A stretch of DNA of 64,000 bases from Paramacrobiotus metropolitanus (Eukaryota; Tardigrada; Eutardigrada; Parachela; Macrobiotidae). Position numbers and translations under genes: made by a program. A model generated the notes under the pieces. That model was given only the letters and a program-made list of their open reading frames with translations. It made no database searches and had not been told where the DNA came from. The stretch covers positions 124,001 through 188,000 of the forward strand of contig NW_026570336.1 in assembly GCF_019649055.1 (NCBI RefSeq), written 5' to 3'. Positions 46,213 through 54,296 of this stretch are shown in pieces. Position 1 is the first letter of the stretch, and each line of letters opens with the position of its first letter.

Positions 46213-46602
46213 ATGCGTAATTACCTGAAGTGGACGCTACGTAAGTGGGAAGGTGAAGTTGAAGAACGCAGGTTACAGCATGTCCGCGCGTACATCAGCA
46301 TTACTCCCGAAATGCCAGACAAGACAGGATTAAAGATCTACGCATCGTGTGGCACCGACGATGAGCAGCTGCAATCGTACAAGGACATTGATTTCTACTA
46401 CAACGTCTGTCAGTCCCACGAGGCAATGACTCGTCTAAATCCTATCTACGGCTTTCCAACGCAAGACCCGGAGTATGAAGAGGAAGAGCCAACCAATTCG
46501 AACCGGGTGTGGCCACCAATGGATCCAGCTTGGGGCGATTACGGCATTCTGAACAACCACTGTCACTATATCAACAACAACGACTGCTGCCACTGCTGGT
46601 AA
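46213..46602 (+). CDS. Element protein of unknown function, 129 aa
   Basis: The frame opens at ATG 46213, 12 bases after the stop of the previous frame and in phase with it. The N-terminal half is basic and helical (YLKWTLRKWEGEVEERR) with a beta-rich segment (HVRAYISITPEM, GLKIYASCG). The C-terminus is acidic (DPEYEEEEPTN), then Pro/Trp-rich, ending in a His/Cys tail (NHCHYINNNDCCHCW) that could bind metal. Codon use resembles the neighbouring element genes. Function is unknown. The in-phase stop just upstream raises the possibility that this is the second half of the preceding protein. Confidence 0.5.
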   Translation: MRNYLKWTLRKWEGEVEERRLQHVRAYISITPEMPDKTGLKIYASCGTDDEQLQSYKDIDFYYNVCQSHEAMTRLNPIYGFPTQDPEYEEEEPTNSNRVWPPMDPAWGDYGILNNHCHYINNNDCCHCW

Positions 46603-46673
46603 ATATTTCATCAGTCATTTGTCATTTTGAATCGTACAAAAGAATCAATTTTTTCGTAGAATTTTTTGCCACA

Positions 46674-46943
46674 ATGGATACACCGTTGCCACCAGTTTAC
46701 GTTCCGGACGAACCTAATGGGCAGCCAAAGCCACATGGGATTATGTTCTGGATGCTCTTTTACGTTGTGCCTTTTCTGTTTTCTCAAACAATGCGCATTA
46801 TTACTGTTATTGCACTAGAAGTTACTAACCGCATTCCTTTGAAATCAGTTGTTATGCCGCTTGTTACTTTTTTATTTGATGGTACACGTCAGTTATTAGG
46901 ATTTGGCAGCAACAATCTCAGCAATGGAGATCCTTCTACATAA
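46674..46943 (+). CDS. Small membrane protein of the element, 89 aa
   Basis: The start ATG at 46674 (ACAATGG context) gives MDTPLPPVYVPDEPNGQ, then a hydrophobic helix (GIMFWMLFYVVPFLF). A second amphipathic or hydrophobic stretch (SVVMPLVTFLFDGT) precedes the end. The last 20 bases overlap the start of the ATPase frame at 46924, a compact viral arrangement. Small Pro-rich, one- or two-helix proteins occur beside packaging genes in related elements, but I cannot name a family. It could be a particle membrane protein. Confidence 0.55.
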   Translation: MDTPLPPVYVPDEPNGQPKPHGIMFWMLFYVVPFLFSQTMRIITVIALEVTNRIPLKSVVMPLVTFLFDGTRQLLGFGSNNLSNGDPST

Positions 46944-47581
46944 CGAATTTCTAAATCCAACTTCGATGCTTATTTCTGGTAATTCTGGCTGCGGCAAATC
47001 AACGTTCGTGGCTAATTTGTTACGTTATAATAAATTCTCAGCAAAAGTTGATCGGGTTTATTGGTTCTACAAGCAGTACCAGACATTGTACGATGATTTA
47101 CTTAGAGAAGGCGTACCTATTATTTTCATCGAAGGATTACCGGACGAAATTTCTGAACCAAGATATTTTGATAAAAATTTCGTTATGTATGTATTATTGA
47201 TGACCTATATCTTGAAGAGAAGACGAGTAAACACGTAGCCCAATTATTTTGCAATGGTGGACGTCATTCTAATACCACTGTCATTTTTCTGACTCAGAAC
47301 CTTTTCTTCAAGAATGCTTATGCTCGTGACATCAGGCTGAATGCCAAAATCATTATCTGTTTTAAAAATCCGCAAGATAGACAACAACTTCAAATTTTGG
47401 GTAGACAATTATTCCCTCAAAAGCAACAGTATTTTGAAGCAGCACTTGCCGGATGTTTAGATAGGCCGTACGGCTACATTGTTATTGACTTACAGCATAC
47501 AACGCCTGATAAATATCGGCTGCGTACGGCTATTTTTGGGGAAAACGAAGAAAAATTACCGGAAATTTACATTCCCTCATA
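46924..47581 (+). pseudogene. FtsK/HerA-type genome-packaging ATPase, frameshifted
   Basis: The ATG at 46924 leads to the Walker A loop SGNSGCGKST at about 46976-47004, followed by NLLRYNKF and a strand/Tyr-rich region (RVYWFYKQYQ), as in the A32-like packaging ATPases of Polintons, virophages and adintoviruses. The Walker B hydrophobic-D-D segment (IIDD, 47193-47204) lies in a different frame. The first frame stops at 47238, while the second stays open to 47581 through a sensor-like IFLTQNLF and a DRQQLQILGRQ region. So one indel, net one base lost or two gained, lies near 47185-47192, in a TATGTATG run. Without correction no active packaging motor is made. An assembly error at this run is possible. 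Confidence 0.8.
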
Positions 47582-47911
47582 ATGGAGCGCAGTCATACTG
47601 TTTCTAATCTGGACTTACTATCATCTATTGCAAAAGGCAAACCAAAGCTGATCAAAGCAATCATCAAAAACTCTGAATATACTCTCATTGATGCTATTTC
47701 TGAGTGTGCGTTACAAATTGTTGAAGGAGTAGTTCCTGTCACTGAAACAAGCAAAGCTGCACGGCTTAAACGTGTGCTGCCGTATGTGAAATTATTATCA
47801 AAGCGCAACGTTTCTCGTCGCAAGAAAAGAAATCTCCTTCTATCAAAAGGTGCCGCGCTATTATCCCTGATTTTACCTCCTGTTTTAAGCTTTGTTTTGG
47901 GAAAAATTTAA
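47582..47911 (+). CDS. Conserved small Polinton protein, basic with hydrophobic tail
   Basis: This is a 109-residue frame starting directly after the ATPase region. It reads as helical KPKLIKAIIKNS, SECALQIVEGVVPVTE, then a basic stretch (RRKKRNLLLSKG) and a hydrophobic C-terminus (ALLSLILPPVLSFVLGKI). From general knowledge, short proteins with this order (an ISEC-like helix, KR-rich LLxxG, Leu/Pro/Val-rich end) are common in animal Polintons between ATPase and capsid-related genes. Their role is unknown; the layout suggests a virion membrane-active or minor protein. The gene overlaps nothing and is intact. Confidence 0.65.
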   Translation: MERSHTVSNLDLLSSIAKGKPKLIKAIIKNSEYTLIDAISECALQIVEGVVPVTETSKAARLKRVLPYVKLLSKRNVSRRKKRNLLLSKGAALLSLILPPVLSFVLGKI

Positions 47912-47918
47912 AATTAAG

Positions 47919-48587
47919 ATGGCTTCACGTAAAATGTTTCTACTCAACGCTGACCAGTTGGCACAACACAGAGATGCCCAAGCAGCAAACCTCTTCAACT
48001 TTCCTTCAACACATGCGCATACGGATCGGTTCGCTCAACCATTATATAATGCATATGCGGATGGTAATAATGCGTTACATAATCCTAACTTATCCGCAAA
48101 AGAAATACTAGCTGTGCACGATGACGCTTCTACACGCTATGGAAATATGTTATACCAAGCTACTGCAATGCCACCTGGAAAATTATCTATTCCACAGCCT
48201 GTCGACACCACAGACGCAAGCGAACACATTACGAGCAAAATTAAAGATTTATTGCCAAACAAGCAGCAAGGTAACGCTCAGAAGATTTTAAATCATCTTT
48301 TGGAACACACGAATTTGAGTGTTGCGGATAATTGGAATATAATTAACGATGGCATGGCGTTACCAGGGACCAACATTGTTGATCTTCTGCGCTGGGTGAC
48401 AGCGCCAACAAATCCAACCAGCACTTACACACCAACTGGTTTAATGACGTTAATAAATGCGATGAAGTACTCAAACGTTCCAGCAAGTTTAATTTCTAAC
48501 GCGCAACGGCGTCGACTGTATAAACGGCTGATGGGGATGAATTTTAAGGTTCGGGAAGTGGAACCCGTAGTGGTCGCGGCAGCGTAA
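47919..48587 (+). CDS. Conserved Polinton structural-type protein, 222 aa
   Basis: The ATG at 47919 lies 7 bases after the preceding stop. The N-terminal half is Asn/Ala/His-rich, without signal or membrane segments. The C-terminal half (KIKDLLPNKQQGNAQKILNHL, GMALPGTNIVDLLRWV, INAMKYSNVPASLISNAQRRRL) has the pattern seen in a conserved Polinton family: ILxHL, then G-x-x-x-P-G-x-N-I-x-D-L-L, then N-V-P-x-x-L-I-x-N. I recall this family from animal Polintons, but its function is not established; an internal virion role is a guess. The frame is intact and ends with an Ala/Val tail. Confidence 0.65.
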   Translation: MASRKMFLLNADQLAQHRDAQAANLFNFPSTHAHTDRFAQPLYNAYADGNNALHNPNLSAKEILAVHDDASTRYGNMLYQATAMPPGKLSIPQPVDTTDASEHITSKIKDLLPNKQQGNAQKILNHLLEHTNLSVADNWNIINDGMALPGTNIVDLLRWVTAPTNPTSTYTPTGLMTLINAMKYSNVPASLISNAQRRRLYKRLMGMNFKVREVEPVVVAAA

Positions 48588-48698
48588 ACGCTACACCAAG
48601 CACATCATGGCGACGATACTAACTTTATCATGCTTATTGTGTCTAATGTTTTGCTTAATAATTGGTAATTTTCCAACAACAACATGAAAATATGTTTC
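48588..48698. other. Convergent 3' junction
   Basis: The plus-strand block (45853-48587) ends here and meets the minus-strand block whose first 3' end is the protease stop at 48699. No gene lies in the gap. Confidence 0.5.
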
Positions 48699-49259
48699 TC
48701 ACTTTATTACTTTGTACATCGGCAACGAATATTGCAATTTTTTCGGATGAAGTTTCAAGCAACGTTCCGGATGTTTACATATTTGTAAAAATCGTTGCGC
48801 AAACTTATTTAATAAAACATCATTGCGCTTCAGATTTTTCGGATATTCAAGTTTATCAGTAATAGCACGCAACATAAGACCACGACAAGAATGATATAAA
48901 AAATAAATACAAAATAAACCACAAGTTTTAGAGTTAAGATCTTGAAGTTGTATATAATTCTCACGGTAATAGCCATTACATTCAGGGAAGCTATCGGACA
49001 AAAATTTGTCGATTTCCACGCCATAGAAGAGCGATGTTTTTCCAAAAGAGTCGAAAAATTTAACGTTGTTTCTGTTTTTTGCAAATATGGCAAGCCAGTG
49101 CTCTCCGGGCATGTTATATTTGTCCGAATTAACAATGAGCGCACAAGGAAACCTAGTTTGAATGCCGGATGGCAGTGTGTCCCGTGAATACACGCCTAAA
49201 AAATGCTTCGCCAAACAGGCGTCGTGTTGAATAATGTCCAGTATTTCGTAGTTATTCAT
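48699..49259 (-). CDS. Adenain-like cysteine protease (virion maturation)
   Basis: This intact frame of 186 residues has an ATG at 49259. The catalytic layout of the adenovirus protease / Ulp1 superfamily is clear: His54 in GEHWLAIF, Asp70 in FFDSFG, Gln106 and Cys113 in the TCGLFC segment. The Gln-Cys spacing of seven equals that of adenain. Such enzymes cut capsid precursors at (I/L/M)xGG-x sites, and the core protein in this element has an IQGG-S site. It lies directly downstream of the capsid gene on the same strand (8 bases apart), as in related elements. The C-terminus after about residue 135 is basic and is not conserved in any way I recognise. Confidence 0.88.
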   Translation of the reverse strand: MNNYEILDIIQHDACLAKHFLGVYSRDTLPSGIQTRFPCALIVNSDKYNMPGEHWLAIFAKNRNNVKFFDSFGKTSLFYGVEIDKFLSDSFPECNGYYRENYIQLQDLNSKTCGLFCIYFLYHSCRGLMLRAITDKLEYPKNLKRNDVLLNKFAQRFLQICKHPERCLKLHPKKLQYSLPMYKVIK

Positions 49260-49267
49260 TGTTTTTG

Positions 49268-50596
49268 TTAGGCACGCTTATAGGGGCAGTAAACATTCCG
49301 GCGAGAATCAATTTCTATCAGCGCGTTTCTGTTGTGGTAAATTAAAATTGAATAGGTCTCGGTTGTTGGTGTGGAAAATGTAATTGACAATCCTAAAATT
49401 CCTTTGCGAGGTGCATTAATGCATGAATGGTCTCCGACATCCGGTTCTAAATTGAACCCGTAAATTGCGAACCCACGTCCCCAGTCGCATTGCATAAAAA
49501 ACAGACACGAATTCTTAAACAGCATTCCGGTCGTTTCCATTAAGGTTAGATAACCATCGCGGTAATTGTGATCCCCTAATTCTAATTGCTTTCCTGGGAA
49601 CGGCTCCGAGTTGATATAAGTTACAATCTGACCAACTCCAGCAAGAACGAAATTATATGGGTTTCTTGTTAACACGCCGCCAACAGCTTGCGAATGTACA
49701 ATACCGACAAGAATCTGTTTGGGAATTGTCCCGCGGAATAAATCGTCCCGCGACCAATGACTACTTCCGTTCGGGATAGTCATTTCCATAATGTTAGATT
49801 CAATGAAAGGAATTAAGGCATTACGGTTTTGCAACATAATTTCATGAGCGAGCAAAAATTCAGGGTCCAACCTAACTTTTTTCAAACGTAGTGTTGCTCT
49901 CTGAATAACAATTTTTAAATCTAGGGCTGGAACGCTTGACATAAGAACAAATTTATCTTTAGCCCGTGTTAAAACAAGTTTCATGTCCACTTTAGTCGGA
50001 ATCAGACGCTGCTGGTTAGCCAAATCAGACGGAAATTTAAAAAACAGACGCAGTGTGATTCCCGCTTTAAGAGCCAGATTTCTTACAACATACGCTTTGT
50101 TAACTTTCAAGTCATTATCATTTGGGTCAGGTACTGCTAGCAACAACGTGTCGAATTGACCCGGGGTTTCCGGAACCCATCCAGCATGTGACAGCTGCTC
50201 ATGGCCATGCTCTCCATAATTAAATAAATTCTCAAAGTACGATGCGTCGTGTGACAACGATGGTATCGATGAAACTGATTCGCCGTTAAATAAAAGTTCG
50301 TATCCGCTAAATAAACTACGCGCTAAATTATTCACTGCACCAAAATTTAATGCATCCGCTGGTAGTGCGTTTCCTGAGGTTCGTACACAAACATCCAACA
50401 AAATTACACTGTGAGCTAAATCAATCATTTCATCGGGAGTCCCAGCGATTTCCCATGAAAGGGTATCAACATCAAGAGTATTCCCAATTGGGTTATGAGA
50501 TACATATTTTGCAGATTCAATAGCCGTTTGGGTAGGCGGAAATGAAAAGTGGTCCAACTCAGACTTTAAACATAGAGGCGCTGATTGAAGATCCAT
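49268..50596 (-). CDS. Major capsid protein, double jelly-roll
   Basis: This intact frame encodes 442 residues. I take ATG 50596; the frame is also open 9 bases upstream, but without an ATG. Features typical of Polinton/adintovirus hexon-like capsid proteins include early FPPTQTAIESAKYV and DTLSWEI, a SLFSGYELLFNGE turn, Leu-rich strands (LKAGITLRLFFKFPSD), a central ERATL-type segment (IVIQRATLRLKKVRL) and a final strand set (ETYSILIYHNRNALIEID). The family forms trimeric hexons of icosahedral particles. The N-terminus is followed by no cleavage signal. Its neighbours, protease downstream and core protein upstream, form a morphogenesis cluster. The lack of disruption over 1.3 kb suggests recent constraint or recent arrival. 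Confidence 0.9.
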   Translation of the reverse strand: MDLQSAPLCLKSELDHFSFPPTQTAIESAKYVSHNPIGNTLDVDTLSWEIAGTPDEMIDLAHSVILLDVCVRTSGNALPADALNFGAVNNLARSLFSGYELLFNGESVSSIPSLSHDASYFENLFNYGEHGHEQLSHAGWVPETPGQFDTLLLAVPDPNDNDLKVNKAYVVRNLALKAGITLRLFFKFPSDLANQQRLIPTKVDMKLVLTRAKDKFVLMSSVPALDLKIVIQRATLRLKKVRLDPEFLLAHEIMLQNRNALIPFIESNIMEMTIPNGSSHWSRDDLFRGTIPKQILVGIVHSQAVGGVLTRNPYNFVLAGVGQIVTYINSEPFPGKQLELGDHNYRDGYLTLMETTGMLFKNSCLFFMQCDWGRGFAIYGFNLEPDVGDHSCINAPRKGILGLSITFSTPTTETYSILIYHNRNALIEIDSRRNVYCPYKRA

Positions 50597-50646
50597 GATT
50601 GCCACGTAGCTTTCTATGGAAAATTATTTCTGATTCAGTAGACTAC

Positions 50647-51120
50647 TCAGAGGAAAACGCAGCTTTTTCTTCTTCGAAGATTTTTCACTTTTGATTTCTT
50701 GTGACGTTTAGCAGCTCGCTTTCTCGGTTTTGCTGGCTGGTTCTTTTCTCGATGGCGACGCTTCCGCTTCGTGATTGGCTTTTCTATATTTTTGACAACT
50801 TTTCTGGAGCGAGTTCTACGCTTTCTTCGCTTTCCGGACCCTCCCTGAATTTTACTAGCGATGTTTTGCATAGCTTCCACAGTATGATTCCGAGCCGAAT
50901 CCAACAGAGGCCTCTTGTTATGAAGAACGTCGTTAACAACATTTTTCCCTAACCTTACGAGGTTTGGAAATATTATATTTTTAGCCGTTCTAGCCAAACT
51001 ACCGAAAAAAATTCCCAATAGCGCCATATCCAGTTTGTGCATGCCCTTCGCTGTGGTTATATGTTGGTGATAATAGCTGCACATAAACCTGAGCAGGTAT
51101 ACTAAACGCCTGGATGTCAT
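50647..51120 (-). CDS. Basic core (pX/pVII-like) virion protein
   Basis: This frame encodes 157 residues. The N-terminal part carries an amphipathic segment (MALLGIFFGSLARTAKNIIF), then a helical linker, then an IQGG-S sequence at residues 91-95. It ends in an extremely basic tail of Lys/Arg clusters (GKRRKRRTRSRK, KRKRRHREK, KRHKKSKVKN). This is the design of adenovirus-type DNA-binding core proteins and the Polinton pX-like protein. The IQGG-S motif fits the (I/L/M)xGG-x consensus of adenain. The first ATG (51120) is used here, but the Met at codon 32, just before the amphipathic segment, is an alternative start. It lies between the capsid and penton-like genes. Confidence 0.75.
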   Translation of the reverse strand: MTSRRLVYLLRFMCSYYHQHITTAKGMHKLDMALLGIFFGSLARTAKNIIFPNLVRLGKNVVNDVLHNKRPLLDSARNHTVEAMQNIASKIQGGSGKRRKRRTRSRKVVKNIEKPITKRKRRHREKNQPAKPRKRAAKRHKKSKVKNLRRRKSCVFL

Positions 51121-51126
51121 CCATGG

Positions 51127-51528
51127 TTATCTTTTCCGAAAGTGTAATTGAAGTACAGTAGTAGCGCCCTTTTCGAATGAAATGTTTTTTCCACTTGCAT
51201 CCGTTATCGAAAATGAAATTCTGTCAAACTGATTAACGGCAATGTCAGTGTACGATCCACGTTTCGATGCGTTTCCGCCACATGCTTCTTTAACGGACAG
51301 CAAAGCTAATAGTGACACTCGTGAATTATTTAAAATTTGGCTTCTTATCAAATCAGAGTGCACAAAAAGGGTGGTTACATCAGAATTTATTGGCTTCGGA
51401 CACTGTATAAACGTTAAAGCTATTTCATAATCCGATGAAAGTTGCATATAATCGGGTAAATACACGGTAAATTCAGAGGCAGTATTGCCAATCAGCTTAT
51501 CAGAAGTCGCGGTAATAGTAAAATCCAT
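51127..51528 (-). CDS. Penton-like minor capsid protein
   Basis: This intact frame encodes 133 residues from ATG 51528. It shows the Polinton minor-capsid pattern: an opening strand pair (SEFTVYLPDYMQLSSDYEIALT), a middle strand (TLFVHSDLIRSQI), and the hallmark ending FDRISFSITDASGK, I-x-F-x-x-G-x-x-x-V-x-L-x-F-R. A single jelly-roll fold at capsid vertices is expected from the family. It is seven bases from the core-protein start and ten from the integrase stop, so the whole virion cassette is tightly packed on one strand. Confidence 0.8.
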   Translation of the reverse strand: MDFTITATSDKLIGNTASEFTVYLPDYMQLSSDYEIALTFIQCPKPINSDVTTLFVHSDLIRSQILNNSRVSLLALLSVKEACGGNASKRGSYTDIAVNQFDRISFSITDASGKNISFEKGATTVLQLHFRKR

Positions 51529-51538
51529 GATTGATTAT

Positions 51539-52639
51539 TTAAACAAGCACAAGACCACGTTTAGCTAACTCAGAAACTGAAATCCATTCATCAAATTTTT
51601 TATTCCACCCAACATAATGAATAAGGACATTGTTTCTCTTTTTTCCAATAACAGCGATTTCAGCGGATTCATTCGTTTCTTTCTTCACTTTTTGCAATTC
51701 TTCAAGGTAAAATTTTCCTTCTAATTGCTCCCCTTTCAAATGCTCCACAAAAAATACTTCCCCTCCATCTTTTGTATCTTTGCTTTTTATTCTGTACACT
51801 TCGATGGTCCACCCAATCGTGTATCCCTTTTCATGGGAAGTTTTTTTTAAACTTAATCGAACGTAGTCTCCCACTCTAATGTTGTTTTTCGAATTTCTTG
51901 TCAAAATATGATTAAGTTTCCACGTTTCTTTCATTATTTTCACGAACTCTGCTTCGCTTTCTTTGTTTACTTCTTTAGGCGTATGGTTTTTTAGTGAGCG
52001 ATGTGGCGAATTATTGTATGAATCCAAAATATCTTGTATAACATCAATCCATCTCTTTGATTTGTTAAATGTGAGATAGCGAAATAATTTTGTTGAAATT
52101 GTTCTGTTAAGACGTTCCACTAAACCGGCTTTTATTTCAGCGTTCTGAGTAGAAAAATGATCAATATTATACTCTTTTAACAAACCGGAAACATGTTGGT
52201 TGTAAAACTCTTTTCCCAAGTCCGTTTGCAGTCGCACTGGTTGAAAACCGCAACGTTGTAAAATTTTTTGAAGAGCATCCTTTACTTAAATACCAGATTT
52301 TTGCCGGAGAGGTTCCACCCACGCTTGACGTGAAAAACAGTCGACTACCACAAGCAAATAGTTATATCCGTCATTGTGTACAGCTAATGAACTGTAGTCA
52401 ATTAAATCGGCTTGGAGTTGTTCACCAAATGACATAACAACAAACGGTCGGCGAGCAAATTTTTTCTTGACAGGTTTATGCAAAGAGTAAGCTGGCTGAG
52501 CTGTGAGAAATTCACGCACATCATTTTCAGAAATCTTTTCGCTTGATTCATTTCTTGCGGCATCAAGAAGTTTTCTGATGCCACCGAAACCCCCAGGTGA
52601 TGCTGGGTTAAGATAAATTTTTTTCGAAAATGAATCCAT
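51539..52639 (-). pseudogene. Retroviral-type integrase with chromodomain, one in-frame stop
   Basis: One frame of 366 codons runs from ATG 52639 and is interrupted by a single TAA at 52286-52288. Upstream of it are the Polinton integrase N-terminus (YLNPASPGGFGGIRKL, YSLHKPVKK) and the first catalytic Asp (QADLIDYSSL). Downstream are the second Asp (LQTDLGKEF), the catalytic Glu (KAGLVERLNRT) and SYNNSPHRSL. An SH3-like region follows, then a C-terminal chromodomain (VLIHYVGWNKKFDEW). All three DDE residues are therefore present but on both sides of the stop. No convincing intron removes it. Polinton integrases join the inverted-repeat ends to host DNA; chromodomains can bias target choice. 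As read, this copy makes only a truncated protein. Confidence 0.88.
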
Positions 52640-53195
52640 GAATGATTTTAACCAATTTTTTGTCCAACCCTTTAGGAAGAGCGTTATCCAAAAACTGTTT
52701 ACGCATCAGCGGTCTCCAGATAGTCAGGCATTTATAATATAAAATACAAGTGCAAATTTTATTCTTTTCGCCTGTATATTCCTCGAAAACCTGGTTGAAA
52801 ATTCTTTTCAGCTTTCTTTTGTTGAGAGTGTTTAATAAAATATAAAAGACTGAAGACTTCAAGTTACGATCATTGAGTCGGTTTTTGCATGAATGCTCCA
52901 GTGACACAGAATAACAGCCCTTGCAGGCCAAACGCTCCGATTGCATGAAATGCTGGTTCATCAAATACGCAACGATAAATTTGAAGGCAGAGACACTGCG
53001 CTTATACAAAAGGGATTTTTGATCATGTACTGGTAAGCGAGAACTTCCGAAAGAACAAAGTCCTGACACAAGCTCGCTTTTTAAACGCCCATTATTTTCG
53101 GCTCTCAGATGCGACATTTTTAGACTCAAAAATTGAACAAACCAACTGATGAGTGAAATGCGAAGCACGTGGCGTTGTATCTGTTGCGCGTCCAT
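52608..53195 (-). CDS. Element protein of unknown function, 195 aa
   Basis: The frame starts with ATG at 53195 and overlaps the integrase start by 32 bases. It is rich in Leu, Ser, Lys and Cys (CKGCYSVSLEHSC, ICTCILYYKC) with long helical stretches (LLNTLNKRKLKRIFNQVFEEY). The Cys pairs could form a metal site. No known domain is recognised. Its position just upstream of the integrase and the overlap suggest co-transcription. It is open throughout. Confidence 0.5.
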   Translation of the reverse strand: MDAQQIQRHVLRISLISWFVQFLSLKMSHLRAENNGRLKSELVSGLCSFGSSRLPVHDQKSLLYKRSVSAFKFIVAYLMNQHFMQSERLACKGCYSVSLEHSCKNRLNDRNLKSSVFYILLNTLNKRKLKRIFNQVFEEYTGEKNKICTCILYYKCLTIWRPLMRKQFLDNALPKGLDKKLVKIIHGFIFEKNLS

Positions 53196-53371
53196 CTTGG
53201 CAGCAATTTTTTATTTTTTCTTTCTGACCAATCGCGTGCGACCTAAATAGTTGGTGCTGCCCACAAGTACACTGATGATAATCGGTTGTGTCCGGCTACC
53301 AGCAAAAGATTGCAAATTTTAGATCTCACCATTTGTATTTGATTTAGCAAGGGGTTCTTATTACTTTTGCA

Positions 53372-53940
53372 ATGGACACAGCATTTGAAATTAGATATAA
53401 AGAGTACATTGAGGCTTTGAGGAATGAGTTTCGTGAAATCGGAAGTATTAACGGCGCGACAGTGTATTATTTAAAATGCAGTGTTATGGTGTTAGTGACT
53501 TGGTGTGACCGGAAGGTGAAAATGATTACGACCCTTGAACCAAACGTTGTCGATTTGGACCTCATTGAAAAGAACGGCATCTGTCTACACGATTTAGAAA
53601 TGGCCCAGTTATTCCGAATTTTTGAAGATCGTTCGGTCATTGATAATATGCATCTGGCTCGCACGGATGGTACTGCTCAAACGATCTCTTTCCGTGGAAA
53701 GCGAAACACCACCGTGACGTGTTTTCCAACGCCACTTGAAACTAGTGTCGACAAAGAACAATGTATTCGGATTGCACAGGGGTGAAGTCTATCGCAGGAA
53801 CTTGGTCAACGTTGTGTTACTTACTCCACCGTTTGGAGAATGAACTAGGACAGGAATTGCCGCTGGGACATTTCAACAAGCCGGAAGCCTGGGATATGGA
53901 AATTTCAGCTTTGCACATGGCAGAATGCATCTTGGAATAA
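53372..53940 (+). CDS. Element protein of unknown function, probably frameshifted
   Basis: ATG 53372 opens a frame of 137 codons, stopping at 53785. The sequence is well balanced (FEIRYKEYIEALRNEFREIG, VMVLVTWCDRKVKMITTLEP, RKNGICL-like) and looks like a real protein. From 53782 another frame stays open to 53940 and reads as a plausible continuation (TWSTLCYLLHRLENELGQEL, MEISALHMAECILE). The switch falls at a GGGG run (53779-53782), consistent with one lost base or a sequencing error. The plus orientation between two minus-strand genes sets it apart. Function is unknown. Confidence 0.5.
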
Positions 53941-54296
53941 TTTTGTGCACTTATGGTTAATGAGTCTGTGCCATCGTTTTCGTTTGACATTTTGCCTTGT
54001 ATTCATAACAAAACGAAATAATCTATGTGTACACTCAGTTTTGGATCATTGTAACAATTCTGCGCTATCGTTTTTCGATGATTTTACTTAATCCTATGAA
54101 AATTAGTAATGTCCACTGACAATGCATTTCATTTATTAAAAAATCAACGCTGATTCAACTGCTTTGACACCATAATACAATAGTACGACTCCTTAGAATA
54201 ATATGGAAATAAAAATAAAAGCGCTAAACATTCAACACATCGTTAACGTCGTCAACATCTTCGTACAGCATAGCTGGGTTGTATTTCTCAAGTAAA
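53941..54296. other. Convergent 3' region
   Basis: This AT-rich region lies between the plus gene ending at 53940 and the polymerase stop at 54297. AATAAA on the plus strand at about 54207 and on the minus strand (TTTATT at about 54132) are possible polyadenylation signals. No gene is seen. Confidence 0.45.

Noticed and set aside
52238-52300. Intron removing the integrase stop codon
   Set aside because: A GTAAAG donor-like site overlaps the stop region, but no acceptor in phase follows and the coding continues without a gap in the same frame.
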